Notes under the pieces: model-generated
What the model was told of the DNA's origin: nothing
Database searches by the model: none
Seen by the model: the letters and a program-made list of their open reading frames with translations, nothing else
Part shown: positions 1 to 8,636 of the stretch, in pieces
Layout of the letters: the number at the start of each line of letters is the position of its first letter
How positions within the stretch are numbered: the first letter of the stretch is position 1
Assembly (NCBI GenBank): GCA_900541975.1
Contig: UQLR01000004.1
Location: forward strand, 62,001 to 126,000
Direction: 5' to 3'
From: an uncultured Oscillospiraceae bacterium
GTDB taxonomy: Bacteria; Bacillota; Clostridia; Oscillospirales; Acutalibacteraceae
DNA length: 64,000 bases
Program-made: the position numbers and the translations under genes

Positions 1-315
1 GCTTGCACATATTATATGGCTGCCGCTGTGGCAAATGTTCGTAATTGCTATCATGGACGCCGCCTGTCCCGATGAAGTCAACAAAGCGGCAACACCGCCT
101 TCCAGGTCGGCTATTTTTCGTTCTACCGCGTCCAACGTAGGATTTGCAAGGCGGGTATAGAAAAAACCGTCTTCCTCCAGGTCAAACAGTTTGCCCAGCT
201 TTTGGGCGCTGTCGTATTTAAAGGTTGTGCTTTGTACAACAGGAAGAACTCTGGGCTCCCCGTTTTCCGGCTGATAGCCCGACTGTACACATTTGGTTCC
301 AATACGCCAATCCAT
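1..315 (-). CDS. Cys/Met-metabolism PLP enzyme, probably O-acetylhomoserine sulfhydrylase (3' part cut by window edge)
   Basis: This is the N-terminal 105 residues of a pyridoxal-phosphate enzyme that continues past the left edge. The start ATG at 315 follows AAGGAGGC on the minus strand. Residues 25-35 carry QSTTFKYDS, and FYTRLANPT followed by the segment GGVAALLTSSGQ matches the N-terminal PLP- and substrate-binding region of the Cys/Met metabolism family. The extended FKYDSAQKLGKLFDLE segment fits O-acetylhomoserine sulfhydrylases best, which make homocysteine or methionine precursors from O-acetylhomoserine and sulfide. The active-site lysine lies outside the window, so cystathionine gamma-synthase or a gamma-lyase remains possible. 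The family is nearly certain; the exact substrate is inferred. Confidence 0.8.
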   Translation of the reverse strand, partial: MDWRIGTKCVQSGYQPENGEPRVLPVVQSTTFKYDSAQKLGKLFDLEEDGFFYTRLANPTLDAVERKIADLEGGVAALLTSSGQAASMIAITNICHSGSHIICAS

Positions 316-348
316 TGATTTGTATGCCTCCTTATATAGCTATGCTCT

Positions 349-921
349 TTAAAACAGCCCTTTAATCAAATTTGCAACATAATCCACGCCAAAAATGACC
401 AGCGCTACCAGTACAATAAACAGCAGCGCCGACACGATTCGGACCGTTGTCCGCTTTGCAGGGCTCATTTCTTCAAATTCCTCTATGCTTTTCTCCGGTT
501 TTTTCCCGGGCTGTGCCGCTTTCTTTTTATCTTTCTGCTTTTCCTCCGGCCGGTGTGCATAAGTATAACCCTCCGATGGGAAATTTTCATTGGAAATAAT
601 CTGCGCGTCTGTATGGATTGCGCCTATGCCGATCAAAATATCTTTTGCCTGTGCACAGGCGCCGTAGGGCACCTGTATTTTCACTTTTGCCGCAAGTTTG
701 CCCGTTACAGCGTCGGCGCTGCGTTCCTTTTTCGATATCCGTTCCACACAGGGAACGCCGTTGTCGCGCAGGGCGGCTACGATTCGTTCACGCTCAAACC
801 CGTCTGCACTGATTACACACACAGGATCGTTTTCCTGGATTTCATTTGTAAGCGGACGCATACATTCCGGGCAAACCGCGCCCTTTTGATAAAGCGTTGT
901 ACAATGCGGGCAATATTTCAT
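349..921 (-). CDS. Zinc-ribbon and DUF2007-like protein with a C-terminal membrane anchor
   Basis: A 190-residue protein of unknown role. The start at 921 is chosen because AAAAGGAC lies about 10 bases upstream and the first residues are MKYCPHC; a longer reading to 972 adds a basic, unconvincing extension. Residues 4-20 form a CPHC...CPEC zinc ribbon. Residues 30-110 (DPVCVISADGFERERIVAALRDNG) resemble the DUF2007 putative signalling fold. A charged, Lys/Glu-rich linker follows, then one membrane helix near residues 160-185 (VSALLFIVLVALVIFGV). It would sit on the inner membrane face with its zinc ribbon in the cytoplasm. It lies between the PLP enzyme and dpaAB on the same strand. No function is proposed. 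Confidence 0.75.
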   Translation of the reverse strand: MKYCPHCTTLYQKGAVCPECMRPLTNEIQENDPVCVISADGFERERIVAALRDNGVPCVERISKKERSADAVTGKLAAKVKIQVPYGACAQAKDILIGIGAIHTDAQIISNENFPSEGYTYAHRPEEKQKDKKKAAQPGKKPEKSIEEFEEMSPAKRTTVRIVSALLFIVLVALVIFGVDYVANLIKGLF

Positions 922-1025
922 GGGAATCCCGTCCTTTTTCCGCCGGATACAATTTTTATGTCTGTCCGGCACTCTTTTCTTTACGTTTACAGTATATCAT
1001 AACAAAAAATGCTATAAAATGCAAC

Positions 1026-1062
1026 AAAATTGGAGCAGAGAAAATATCCCTGCCCCAATTTT
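1026..1062 (-). terminator. Hairpin, probable terminator of dpaAB
   Basis: AAAATTGG-A-GCAG (1026-1038) pairs with CTGC-C-CCAATTTT (1050-1062), giving twelve pairs with one A/C mismatch. It sits just after dpaB on the minus strand. The sequence downstream on that strand is T-rich but has no uninterrupted T run, so termination strength is uncertain. Confidence 0.5.
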
Positions 1063-1143
1063 ATGGTATAGAACAGATCCAAAGCATACAAATTATCGGT
1101 GTTTTTATAAAAACGGCTTGTTTATCCATACGCTTTGGCGTTT

Positions 1144-1716
1144 TCAGCAAAACACAGGCTGTATCTGTTTTTCCTGCAAAGCAAGCACCAGGCTCTGCTC
1201 AAGCTTATTGAAATGCGCAACCAGAGAGTTTGGCTTGTTTTGCGGGTCGTCCTGTGAAAGCGGTGTAAAATAGATGTGCTTTGTATTGAGCGCTTTGCCT
1301 ATATTTTGCGCAGACGCGCCAAGCGCGTCGTTGCTTGCAAGCGTTAAAAGCACCGGCCTGCCGATCCGCAAGTGCGATTTGACCGCCATCGTAACAGGCG
1401 TGTCTGTCACTGCGTTTGCAATTTTGGCAAGTGTATTGCCCGTGCATGGACAAACTGCGATAATATCGCACATTTTTTTAGGTCCGACAGGCTCGGCTTC
1501 GGCAATGGTATGAATAATTTTTTTGCCGCAGATTGCCTCAATATTTTTCTGAATTTCCTCTGCCTTGCCGAAGCGTGTGTCTGTTTCGTAGGCGGTCTGT
1601 GACATAATGGGAATTATATCATAGCCAGCCTCGGTTAAATGCTCCATCTCTTTTATCGCTTTAGAGAACGTACAGAATGAGCCACATAGCGCAAAGCCTA
1701 CCGTGGTTTTACTCAC
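1144..1716 (-). CDS. dpaB: Dipicolinate synthase subunit B (SpoVFB/DpaB)
   Basis: A flavoprotein-fold subunit of dipicolinate synthase, which forms dipicolinic acid from dihydrodipicolinate in the mother cell during sporulation. The 190-residue length is normal for the family. The N-terminus VSKTTVGFALCGSFCTF and the middle CPCTGNTLAKIANAVTD are the flavoprotein-type nucleotide-binding motifs of this family. I take GTG 1716 as the start: GAGGAGG lies just before it, inside the end of dpaA, and only one base separates the dpaA stop from the GTG, so the pair is translationally coupled. A TTG at 1731 would read through the ribosome site and is less likely. Transcription by SigK is expected from known biology; I did not identify the promoter. 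Confidence 0.93.
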   Translation of the reverse strand: MSKTTVGFALCGSFCTFSKAIKEMEHLTEAGYDIIPIMSQTAYETDTRFGKAEEIQKNIEAICGKKIIHTIAEAEPVGPKKMCDIIAVCPCTGNTLAKIANAVTDTPVTMAVKSHLRIGRPVLLTLASNDALGASAQNIGKALNTKHIYFTPLSQDDPQNKPNSLVAHFNKLEQSLVLALQEKQIQPVFC

Positions 1717-1717
1717 T

Positions 1718-2602
1718 TTAATCCTCCTCAAGCATATTGAATATTGTATTTTTTATAATTTCGCCCGACGTCTTCGGCGCAACCTTTCCAGGTAACGACA
1801 ACGCGTGCACGGCATTAATCCCCATTCGCCGTGCACTGTCAAAATCAACACCGCCAGGCGTGGACGCCAGGTCTATAACACAGGCTTCCTGCGCAATATG
1901 CGCCAGAACGTGAGAGTCCAATATCAAAGCGGGGACCGTGTTAAAAATAATATCGTAAGCGCCGTTGTCTGAAAGCGCCTTTATAGCAACCGGTTCGTGT
2001 CCCAGCAGGCTGATCCAGGCGAGGTCCTGTTTTTTCCGCGCGGCCACGTACACCTGTGCGCCAAGCCCTCTGAGCATGTTGGATAAGACCTTCCCAATTC
2101 TTCCAAACCCTACAACCAGGCATTTGGAGCCGTTAATTGTTCCTGCATATTCCCGCATGGCAATTTCCAGCGCACCTTCAGATGTTGCCACCGCGTTTAA
2201 AACATTGAGCTCTTCCCTGTCAAAATAGTCAAAAACCATATCTTTATTCCACAGTTTGCTCGTTTTTAAAAGACGCTCTTTCATACCGCAATACACCCGT
2301 TTCCCCTGCATCATACGCGCAAAACCGTCGTCAAGCGGTATTTTTTCACCGGCAAACGGTGCGTTTAAATTTTTTCCGTCCTTGGTAACCGGCAACGGCA
2401 ATACAATTGCCTCGCTGCACAGCGCCGCTTCTTGCGGCGTAACAAGGCCTTCCATGCCCCCCAAAATCTGCTCCAGTTTATCAAAACCGCTTAAAAGTAC
2501 CGTGTATCCGTCCTCATAGATTGCCCGGGCAGCGGAAAGCTGGCGTTTGTCACCACCTATTACACCAAAACTATTTATATGAATCACGATTGTTACCCCC
2601 AT
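1718..2602 (-). CDS. dpaA: Dipicolinate synthase subunit A (SpoVFA/DpaA)
   Basis: The dehydrogenase-like subunit of dipicolinate synthase. Residues near 10-25 (SFGVIGGDKRQ) are the family's N-terminal signature, and LVVGFGRIGKVLSNML near residue 155 is the Rossmann nucleotide-binding loop. Length is about 294 residues with ATG 2602. GTG 2587 is an alternative start and has the better ribosome site (GGGGGT, seven bases away), which would give 289 residues. dpaB follows one base after the stop. The pair marks the organism as an endospore former. The region between dpaA and the DUF1540 gene carries no other gene that I can see. Confidence 0.93.
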   Translation of the reverse strand: MGVTIVIHINSFGVIGGDKRQLSAARAIYEDGYTVLLSGFDKLEQILGGMEGLVTPQEAALCSEAIVLPLPVTKDGKNLNAPFAGEKIPLDDGFARMMQGKRVYCGMKERLLKTSKLWNKDMVFDYFDREELNVLNAVATSEGALEIAMREYAGTINGSKCLVVGFGRIGKVLSNMLRGLGAQVYVAARKKQDLAWISLLGHEPVAIKALSDNGAYDIIFNTVPALILDSHVLAHIAQEACVIDLASTPGGVDFDSARRMGINAVHALSLPGKVAPKTSGEIIKNTIFNMLEED

Positions 2603-2757
2603 AACCCAAATGCGTGCATAGAAAGCAAAATTCCTCTGACAACATATAATACGGGGATAGAGCTTTTTAAGTGCATATGTAAAACAGGCGCCGCCGCCCG
2701 CATTCCCCTGCACACGCCAACGCCCATTTTTATTTTTGTACGTTTTTATAAACTGTT

Positions 2758-2943
2758 TCAGCCGTTGCAGCAGCTGCTCTTTACTTCAAAGGACTGGCAG
2801 TCAGTGCATTCGTTCATGGTAGGATTGCTCTCATGCGTACCGATCTGGATACAGTCAAGCGCGCAATAATCCTGTGAATTGTTATGATATTTACACTGCT
2901 GTACCGTACATTTGATGCTTTTGTTTGCAAATGAATTATCCAT
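2758..2943 (-). CDS. DUF1540-type small cysteine-rich protein
   Basis: A 61-residue protein with evenly placed cysteines: C12, C17, C27, C31, C46 and C49, plus a terminal CC. The arrangement CTVQQCKYH...CALDCIQIG...CTDCQSF matches DUF1540, a small Clostridia family thought to bind metal through Cys and His. A purine-rich AGGAAAGGAAG lies upstream of the ATG. It lies beside dpaAB on the same strand, about 155 bases from dpaA. Some DUF1540 proteins are found in spore formers, so a sporulation role is possible, but only by context. Confidence 0.8.
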   Translation of the reverse strand: MDNSFANKSIKCTVQQCKYHNNSQDYCALDCIQIGTHESNPTMNECTDCQSFEVKSSCCNG

Positions 2944-3106
2944 GTTTTTCGTACTTCCTTTCCTGTTATTCTTTCTTTTAATTTATAAATCAGACGGTCA
3001 TCTGCGCAACGCGCAGTAAAACCGTCAATTTTATTTTTATCGTTTTACGCTTTTTTATACAACACAGATTTTTCTTGCGTGCATAAGATGGAACGAGGTG
3101 AAAAAC

Positions 3107-3427
3107 ATGTTTTACATAATTCGGGATATTCTTTTCATAATTTTGGCAATAATTGGCCTGATTGATCTTGTACGGATGGTTGCGCTCTTTTTTCTCCGTA
3201 CCGAAAGCGACAAGAACATGCTATTTGTCATCCCAATCGAAGGGCATAACGAGGAAGCAGAAGCTCTGTTGCGCCATGCGGCTGCCCGTGTAAAATGGTT
3301 TGGCGGCGGGCGTTTTAGAAAAATTGTCTGCCTGGACTGCGGCATGGACGCCGAAACACGTAAAATCTGTGAACTTGTCTGCAAAGATTATCCGTTTTTT
3401 GAAATACAGGAATGTATTCTATATTGA
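3107..3427 (+). CDS. Small membrane-anchored protein of unknown function
   Basis: A 106-residue protein. ATG 3107 is preceded at six bases by GAGGTG, so the GTG at 3098, which is part of that ribosome site, is rejected. Residues 6-30 (DILFIILAIIGLIDLVRMVALFF) form one membrane helix; the rest is a soluble domain with FVIPIEGHNEEAEALLRHAA and a later CLDCGMDAETRKICELVCKDYP segment holding three cysteines. The order of motifs is reminiscent of small clostridial proteins beside murT, but I cannot name the family. It stands alone, with a terminator immediately after it. Confidence 0.65.
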   Translation: MFYIIRDILFIILAIIGLIDLVRMVALFFLRTESDKNMLFVIPIEGHNEEAEALLRHAAARVKWFGGGRFRKIVCLDCGMDAETRKICELVCKDYPFFEIQECILY

Positions 3428-3447
3428 ACCATTCCTGATTTCCTTGG

Positions 3448-3491
3448 CAGGGTGCAAATGTTTTTTCTTGCGCCCTGTTTTTATTTTTTTG
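3448..3491 (+). terminator. Rho-independent terminator after the small membrane protein
   Basis: CAGGGTGCAA (3448-3457) pairs with TTGCGCCCTG (3468-3477), ten pairs including one G/T wobble, followed by a long T-rich run from 3478. Confidence 0.8.
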
Positions 3492-3534
3492 TATTTTTTG
3501 ATAAAAATACGCAGCAGAAAATTTTGTTTTTCAC

Positions 3535-3563
3535 TGTTCATCTCTGTTGCTTTATGCTATAAT
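3535..3563 (+). promoter_or_regulatory. Probable promoter of murT-gatD-recD2
   Basis: A perfect -10 box TATAAT (3558-3563) is preceded by TGC, an extended -10. Seventeen bases upstream is a weak -35, TGTTCA (3535-3540). It lies 50 bases before the murT start. Confidence 0.55.
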
Positions 3564-3612
3564 ATTTATTTGAAATTACACATGGCGAAGGCTATGGTTT
3601 GGAGCGTAAAAA

Positions 3613-4938
3613 ATGAAAGCTTTTTTTGTAATACTGATTTGCCGGATACTCAAATGGATTGGCGGTATTTTAGGGCGGGGTAGCAGCCTGCCCGGACAAA
3701 TTGCCCTGAAGCTGGATAAAAATATTCTGAGTAAAATCCGGCTTCCCAAATATGTAATTGCCGTAACCGGCAGCAACGGAAAAACCTCTACGGTTGAAAT
3801 GATTGCCCGCATTTTGCAACAGGGCGGCAAAAACGTCGCCTGGAATAAAGAAGGTTCCAACCAAATTGAGGGTGTAACAACATTGATCCTTGCAAGCTGC
3901 TCTCTTTTTGGAAGAATGCGCAAGGATATCCTTTTGATTGAAACAGATGAACGTTACGCGCGCTATACCTTCCGTTATTTTACTCCCACGCATTATGTGA
4001 TCACAAACCTTTACCGCGACCAATTAACCAGAAACGGACATCCGGAATGGGTATACGCCGCTTTACAGGACAGCATCCATGAAAACACGCAACTGATCCT
4101 TAACGCAGACGATCCACTGGTTTCTCTGTTTGGCCGCAACCGTAAAGATACCGTCTGGTTTGGCGTAGACCGCTACGGCGGCTCTACACAGGAACCGCAC
4201 GGTATGTACAAAGACGGGGCGTACTGCCCTGCCTGTAAAGAAAAGATGAAATACGACTATTACCATTATAATCACATAGGCAGCTATCATTGTCCCAGTT
4301 GCGGGCACAGAAAGCACCCAACCGCCTTTACCGTAACAGATGTGGATCTGGAAAAAGGGGAAATTGTAATCGACAACACCAGCGTTATCGCCCTTTCCCT
4401 GCACAGCATATATAACGTATATAACCTTCTGGCCGCATACGCCGTGTGCGCGCTTGCCGGCATTGAACGAAACCTTATTGCAGACAGTATTCAGCATTAT
4501 GCGCTGAAAAACGGCCGGGTCGTAAACTTTCGCATGGGTGCGCACGCGGGTACGCTGCTGACCTCCAAACATGAAAATTCTGTATCTTACGACCAGTCCC
4601 TGCGCCTTGTTTCCCAATGCAAAACGCCCTACAGCGCCATGATCATCGTTGATGCGGTCAGCCGCAAATATTTTACAAGCGAAATTTCCTGGCTGTGGGA
4701 TATTGATTTTTCACAGCTGCGCACAAACACATTGCAGCGCGTGATGTTATGCGGTACGTACGCAAACGATCTTGCCGTGCGCTTTTTCTTTACAGATATA
4801 CCCCGGGAAAAGATTATGGTAGAAGAAGATATCGGAAAAGCCGTGGATACATTTGTACAATACGGTAACGAACCGGTTTTTGCAATTACCTGCTTTTCCG
4901 ATAAGGACAAGCTGCTTGGCCGCGTTACAGTTTTATAA
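3613..4938 (+). CDS. murT: Lipid II isoglutaminyl synthase, Mur-ligase subunit MurT
   Basis: MurT activates the alpha-carboxyl of the D-glutamate in lipid II with ATP so that it can be amidated to D-isoglutamine. This 441-residue protein has an N-terminal hydrophobic stretch, the Mur-ligase P-loop VTGSNGKTS at residues 51-59, the central TDERY segment, and the MurT-specific zinc ribbon C205-x2-C208 ... C227-x2-C230. The C-terminal domain holds SWLWDIDF, typical of the family. The length matches characterised MurT. The next gene is its partner gatD, 27 bases away. All motifs look intact, in contrast to the partner subunit. Confidence 0.93.
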   Translation: MKAFFVILICRILKWIGGILGRGSSLPGQIALKLDKNILSKIRLPKYVIAVTGSNGKTSTVEMIARILQQGGKNVAWNKEGSNQIEGVTTLILASCSLFGRMRKDILLIETDERYARYTFRYFTPTHYVITNLYRDQLTRNGHPEWVYAALQDSIHENTQLILNADDPLVSLFGRNRKDTVWFGVDRYGGSTQEPHGMYKDGAYCPACKEKMKYDYYHYNHIGSYHCPSCGHRKHPTAFTVTDVDLEKGEIVIDNTSVIALSLHSIYNVYNLLAAYAVCALAGIERNLIADSIQHYALKNGRVVNFRMGAHAGTLLTSKHENSVSYDQSLRLVSQCKTPYSAMIIVDAVSRKYFTSEISWLWDIDFSQLRTNTLQRVMLCGTYANDLAVRFFFTDIPREKIMVEEDIGKAVDTFVQYGNEPVFAITCFSDKDKLLGRVTVL

Positions 4939-4965
4939 CCTGCAGGCATGAAAGGATTTTGATCT

Positions 4966-5703
4966 ATGAAGCTAAAGCTTTTACATTTATACGCCGATCT
5001 AATGAATTTGTACGGAGAATATGGAAATATTGCCGTACTCAAGCGGAATTTGGAAGACCAGGGCGCACAGGTGAGCGTTATAAAAGCAGAAACCGCCGCC
5101 GGGCTTTCATTTGGCGCATTTGACTTTGTTTATATCGGCAGCGGCACAGAGAAAAACATGAAAAAGGCGCTTGCCGATCTGCGCAAAGAAAAAGAAAGTT
5201 TTGCAAGAGCTGTACAGGGTGGTACCGTTATGCTGCTTACGGGCAATGCGTTTGAAATGCTTGGGAAAATCGTAACGGACTGTACCGGAAAAAATTACGA
5301 GGGGCTGTGCCTTGCGCCTTTTACAACTACAGAGCAGTGCAAAAAGCGGGTCACCGGCGACTGTTACTGCGTGTGCGATTTTCTGCACGAACCGCTTGTG
5401 GGCTTTATAAACAAATGCAGCGCCATACAAGGCGTTGAAACACCGCTGTTTGACATGCAGATGGGGTTTGGCAACAGTGAAAACGAAACACTGGAGGGGC
5501 TGCATCTGCGCAACTTGTTCGGAACGCATATGATCGGCCCGATTCTTATCAAAAACCCGCATTTTCTGGAATATATCGTCGTTTTACTATGCACGCGGCA
5601 AAATGCCGAATTCGTTCCGGTACACAAGGAATACCCTTATGCGCAGCGCGCTTACATTGTTACAAAGGAAAAGCTCTATGCGCGTATGCAAAGGGAAATA
5701 TAA
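4966..5703 (+). CDS. gatD: GatD-like glutamine amidotransferase subunit lacking both catalytic residues
   Basis: GatD normally hydrolyses glutamine and passes ammonia to MurT. The 245-residue protein aligns end to end with known GatD by its framework: MNLYGEYGNI near residue 13, YIGSG near 56, and NLFGTHMIGPILIKN near 183. The nucleophile elbow, which reads ICGGYQFLG in Staphylococcus aureus, reads LTGNAFEMLG here (91-100), so no cysteine is present at the catalytic position. The catalytic histidine of GTYLHGP is replaced by isoleucine (I190 in GTHMIGP), although H188 lies two residues earlier. The protein may use free ammonia, act as a structural partner of MurT, or belong to a divergent branch. 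Context next to murT is canonical. Confidence 0.85.
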   Translation: MKLKLLHLYADLMNLYGEYGNIAVLKRNLEDQGAQVSVIKAETAAGLSFGAFDFVYIGSGTEKNMKKALADLRKEKESFARAVQGGTVMLLTGNAFEMLGKIVTDCTGKNYEGLCLAPFTTTEQCKKRVTGDCYCVCDFLHEPLVGFINKCSAIQGVETPLFDMQMGFGNSENETLEGLHLRNLFGTHMIGPILIKNPHFLEYIVVLLCTRQNAEFVPVHKEYPYAQRAYIVTKEKLYARMQREI

Positions 5704-5721
5704 AAATTGAGGTTTTGCCAG

Positions 5722-7923
5722 ATGGATAACGGACAGCTTTTGGAATTGAACGGAGAGGTTGAAGAAATTATTTTTCGCAACGCGGAAAACGGTTATACCG
5801 TATTGTCTGTCAATTGCGGCGGACAGGAAATCACCGCGGTCGGCCTGCTCCCTTTCGTCAGCATCGGAGAAGAGCTCCGCCTGATTGGAAAATTTAAAAG
5901 CCATGTTTCATATGGAGAACAATTTGCCGTAGAGGCCTGTGAACGCTCTATGCCCTCTAATTCCGCTGCAATCCTCAAATACCTATCCTCAGGGGCAGTA
6001 AAAGGAGTCGGCCCCGCTACTGCCAGACGCCTTGTAGAAACTTTTGGGGAAAACACATTGGAAATAATGGAAAACCAACCACAACGTTTGGCGTCTGTTA
6101 AAGGAATCTCAATTGACAAGGCTGAACAAATCAGCAGCGAGTTGCAAAAGCTTTTTGGCATACGCGAACTGATGGCTGCATTGCAAAAATATGGTATCAC
6201 CCCGCAGGATTCCGTGCGCATATGGCGGTTTTGGGGTACGGCCGCTCTGCGCAGAATTGAAGAAAACCCTTATTTTTTATGTTCCCAGGAGCTGCGTATT
6301 CCGTTTGAACAGGCAGATGCCATCGCTGCAGCGCAACAACGCCCGTTTGACGATTTGTGCCGCGTACGCGCCGGGCTTGCATACATATTGGAGCATAATA
6401 AAAACAACGGGCACACCTGCCTGCCGAAAGACAGGCTTGTACAGGCCTGCACAAACTTTCTTTCCGTAACACCGCAGCAGGCCTGCGATGCATTGGACGA
6501 AATGCTAACCGACGGAAACCTGGTATGCGATGAGCTGGAAGGCCAAGCGTTTATTTTTACGCCGCCTTTGCATCGGTGTGAAACCTATATTGCTGCAAGG
6601 ATGCTTATGCTGCTGCGTTTTCCAGCACAGCAAATTCCCTGTATTGATCAGGAAATTCAGGCAATTGAACAAACGGAAAACCTGGAGTATGCACAGTTGC
6701 AAAAGCTGGCGATCCAGGAAGCGCTCACAAACGGCCTGCTCATTTTAACAGGCGGCCCTGGAACGGGAAAAACAACTACGCTTAATGCTGTGATCAAAAT
6801 TTTGAAAAAAAACGGGCAGAAAGTTTTTCTGGCCGCCCCTACGGGGCGTGCAGCGCAACGTATGTCTGAAGTAACCGGCTGTGAGGCCAAAACCATCCAT
6901 CGGCTTTTAGAGGTAACATGGGACAAAAACGACAGGCCTGTTTTTCAACGTAATGAAAAAAACATGCTCAACTGCGATGCATTGATTCTGGATGAGCTTT
7001 CCATGGTAGACGCTTTGCTGTTTGAAAGCGTAATACGAGCGCTGCCCATGGGTTGCCGGCTGATCCTTGTAGGAGACTGCGACCAGCTTCCCTCTGTCGG
7101 GGCTGGTAACGTGCTGCAAGACCTGATCCATTCCGGCCTGATGCCGGTGATCCAGTTGACAGAAATTTTTCGCCAATCCATGCGCAGCCTGATTGTTACA
7201 AACGCGCACCGCATCGTAAAAGGTGAAATGCCTGTATTAACGCAAAGGAACAGCGATTTTTTCTTTTTACGCTGCCATGACTGGGAAGCTTTAGCCGAGA
7301 CGATTATAGAATTATGCCGTACAAGGCTTCCCAAAAGCTACAATTATTCGCCATTTGAGGATATTCAAGTGCTTTCTCCCGCACGTAAAGGAACCTTGGG
7401 TTGTCTGGACCTGAACACAAGACTGCAGGCTGCGTTGAATCCCCCCTCCCCTGGTAAGAAGGAAATCACCGTTAACACCACCACCCTGCGCCAGGGCGAC
7501 AAAGTTATGCAGGCACGCAATAATTATAATATTACATGGACCAGAAAGGACGGCGAGCACGGTGAAGGCGTTTTTAACGGCGACGTAGGGATTTTAACAG
7601 AAGTCAGCAAATCTGCTCAGACTTTAAAGGTTGTTTTTGATGATAAAACAGCCGTTTACGATTTGGACAGTGCGCTGGACCTGGAACTGGCCTATGCTAC
7701 CACCGTCCATAAAAGCCAGGGAAATGAATTTAACGCCGTTATCCTTCCCATGTACCAGGGTCCGCCGCAATTATGCTATCGAAACCTGCTGTATACCGCC
7801 GTGACTCGCGCAAAAAAACTGTTAATTTTAGTCGGCTATGAACAGGCCGTTGCCAAAATGGTGCAAAACAATCGGAAAACCTTGCGGTATACCGGCTTAA
7901 AGCATTTTTTGATCCGAGAATAA
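5722..7923 (+). CDS. recD2: RecD2-type SF1B DNA helicase
   Basis: A 733-residue ATP-dependent 5'-3' DNA helicase of the RecD2 class, found without RecBC and linked to repair and replication-fork upkeep. An OB-like N-terminal region (GEVEEIIFRNAENGYTV) is followed by helix-hairpin-helix motifs near 95-150 (SGAVKGVGPATARRL; LASVKGISIDKAEQI), which define RecD2 against RecD. The Walker A is GGPGTGKTTT near residue 348, Walker B LILDELSMVD near 425, and motif VI AVTRAKKLLILVG at the end, with TTVHKSQGNEF before it. ATG 5722 is preferred to TTG 5707, as TTGAGG supplies the ribosome site. It begins 19 bases after gatD. Confidence 0.95.
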   Translation: MDNGQLLELNGEVEEIIFRNAENGYTVLSVNCGGQEITAVGLLPFVSIGEELRLIGKFKSHVSYGEQFAVEACERSMPSNSAAILKYLSSGAVKGVGPATARRLVETFGENTLEIMENQPQRLASVKGISIDKAEQISSELQKLFGIRELMAALQKYGITPQDSVRIWRFWGTAALRRIEENPYFLCSQELRIPFEQADAIAAAQQRPFDDLCRVRAGLAYILEHNKNNGHTCLPKDRLVQACTNFLSVTPQQACDALDEMLTDGNLVCDELEGQAFIFTPPLHRCETYIAARMLMLLRFPAQQIPCIDQEIQAIEQTENLEYAQLQKLAIQEALTNGLLILTGGPGTGKTTTLNAVIKILKKNGQKVFLAAPTGRAAQRMSEVTGCEAKTIHRLLEVTWDKNDRPVFQRNEKNMLNCDALILDELSMVDALLFESVIRALPMGCRLILVGDCDQLPSVGAGNVLQDLIHSGLMPVIQLTEIFRQSMRSLIVTNAHRIVKGEMPVLTQRNSDFFFLRCHDWEALAETIIELCRTRLPKSYNYSPFEDIQVLSPARKGTLGCLDLNTRLQAALNPPSPGKKEITVNTTTLRQGDKVMQARNNYNITWTRKDGEHGEGVFNGDVGILTEVSKSAQTLKVVFDDKTAVYDLDSALDLELAYATTVHKSQGNEFNAVILPMYQGPPQLCYRNLLYTAVTRAKKLLILVGYEQAVAKMVQNNRKTLRYTGLKHFLIRE

Positions 7924-8015
7924 TTATACTATTTGTAATAATTAAAGAAGATTATAATACCTAAAGTATTATACATATAGTATTTCTTTAAATGTTATAT
8001 ACCAATGGTGATTAC

Positions 8016-8636
8016 ATGAACCCGCTTGATTTTTTGTTTCCGCCGCATTGCCCGTACTGCGGCACACTTATACATGCCTGCGATATGGCCTGCAGCAGTT
8101 GCCTTCCGTTTTTTCCTAAACAGCCTGTTTGCAAGCGGCTTTATGGATATATGTGTGTTTCTCCGTTTCGATACGACGGTATCTTCCGTAGAGCTGTTTT
8201 ACGTTTTAAATTCCACAACAGTCCGCAATATGCAAGGCAGCTGGCTGCTGCGGTTGCAAACGCCGTACGGCGGGAATATGCAGTGAATTTTGATTTTGTT
8301 ACCTGCGTGCCGCTTTCTGCCAAAAGCCAAAAGGAGCGCGGGTACAACCAGGCGGCCCTGCTTGCAAAACATACGGCGCGGCATCTGCACCTGCCTTACA
8401 AGGCCACGCTGATAAAAATTCGGGAAAACACTGCGCAGCATTCCCTTGCCAAAGCTATGCGGTGGAAAAATGTACAGGGTGTATACGCCCTGCGACGGAA
8501 AACATTGCTTGCCGGAAAAAGCATTCTTTTAATCGACGATATTGTAACCACCGGCAATACACTGCGGGAATGCGCTCATGTTTTGGAAAAAAGCGGCGCT
8601 ACCGTATGCTGGGCAACACTTGCAAGTGTAGAATAA
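8016..8636 (+). CDS. comFC: ComF family phosphoribosyltransferase-like protein
   Basis: ComFC-type proteins are needed for DNA uptake in competent bacteria and have a zinc finger fused to a phosphoribosyltransferase fold. Here residues 9-33 give CPYC...CSSC, the finger, and residues near 170-190 give LLIDDIVTTGNTLRE, the PRPP-binding loop. YNQAALLAKHTA and AQHSLAKAMRW are further family landmarks. ATG 8016 is preferred over 7992 because homologues begin close to the zinc finger and GGTGA lies just upstream. A partner ComFA helicase is not seen nearby, which is common in Clostridia where this gene is often kept alone. A strong terminator lies 140 bases downstream. Confidence 0.88.
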   Translation: MNPLDFLFPPHCPYCGTLIHACDMACSSCLPFFPKQPVCKRLYGYMCVSPFRYDGIFRRAVLRFKFHNSPQYARQLAAAVANAVRREYAVNFDFVTCVPLSAKSQKERGYNQAALLAKHTARHLHLPYKATLIKIRENTAQHSLAKAMRWKNVQGVYALRRKTLLAGKSILLIDDIVTTGNTLRECAHVLEKSGATVCWATLASVE

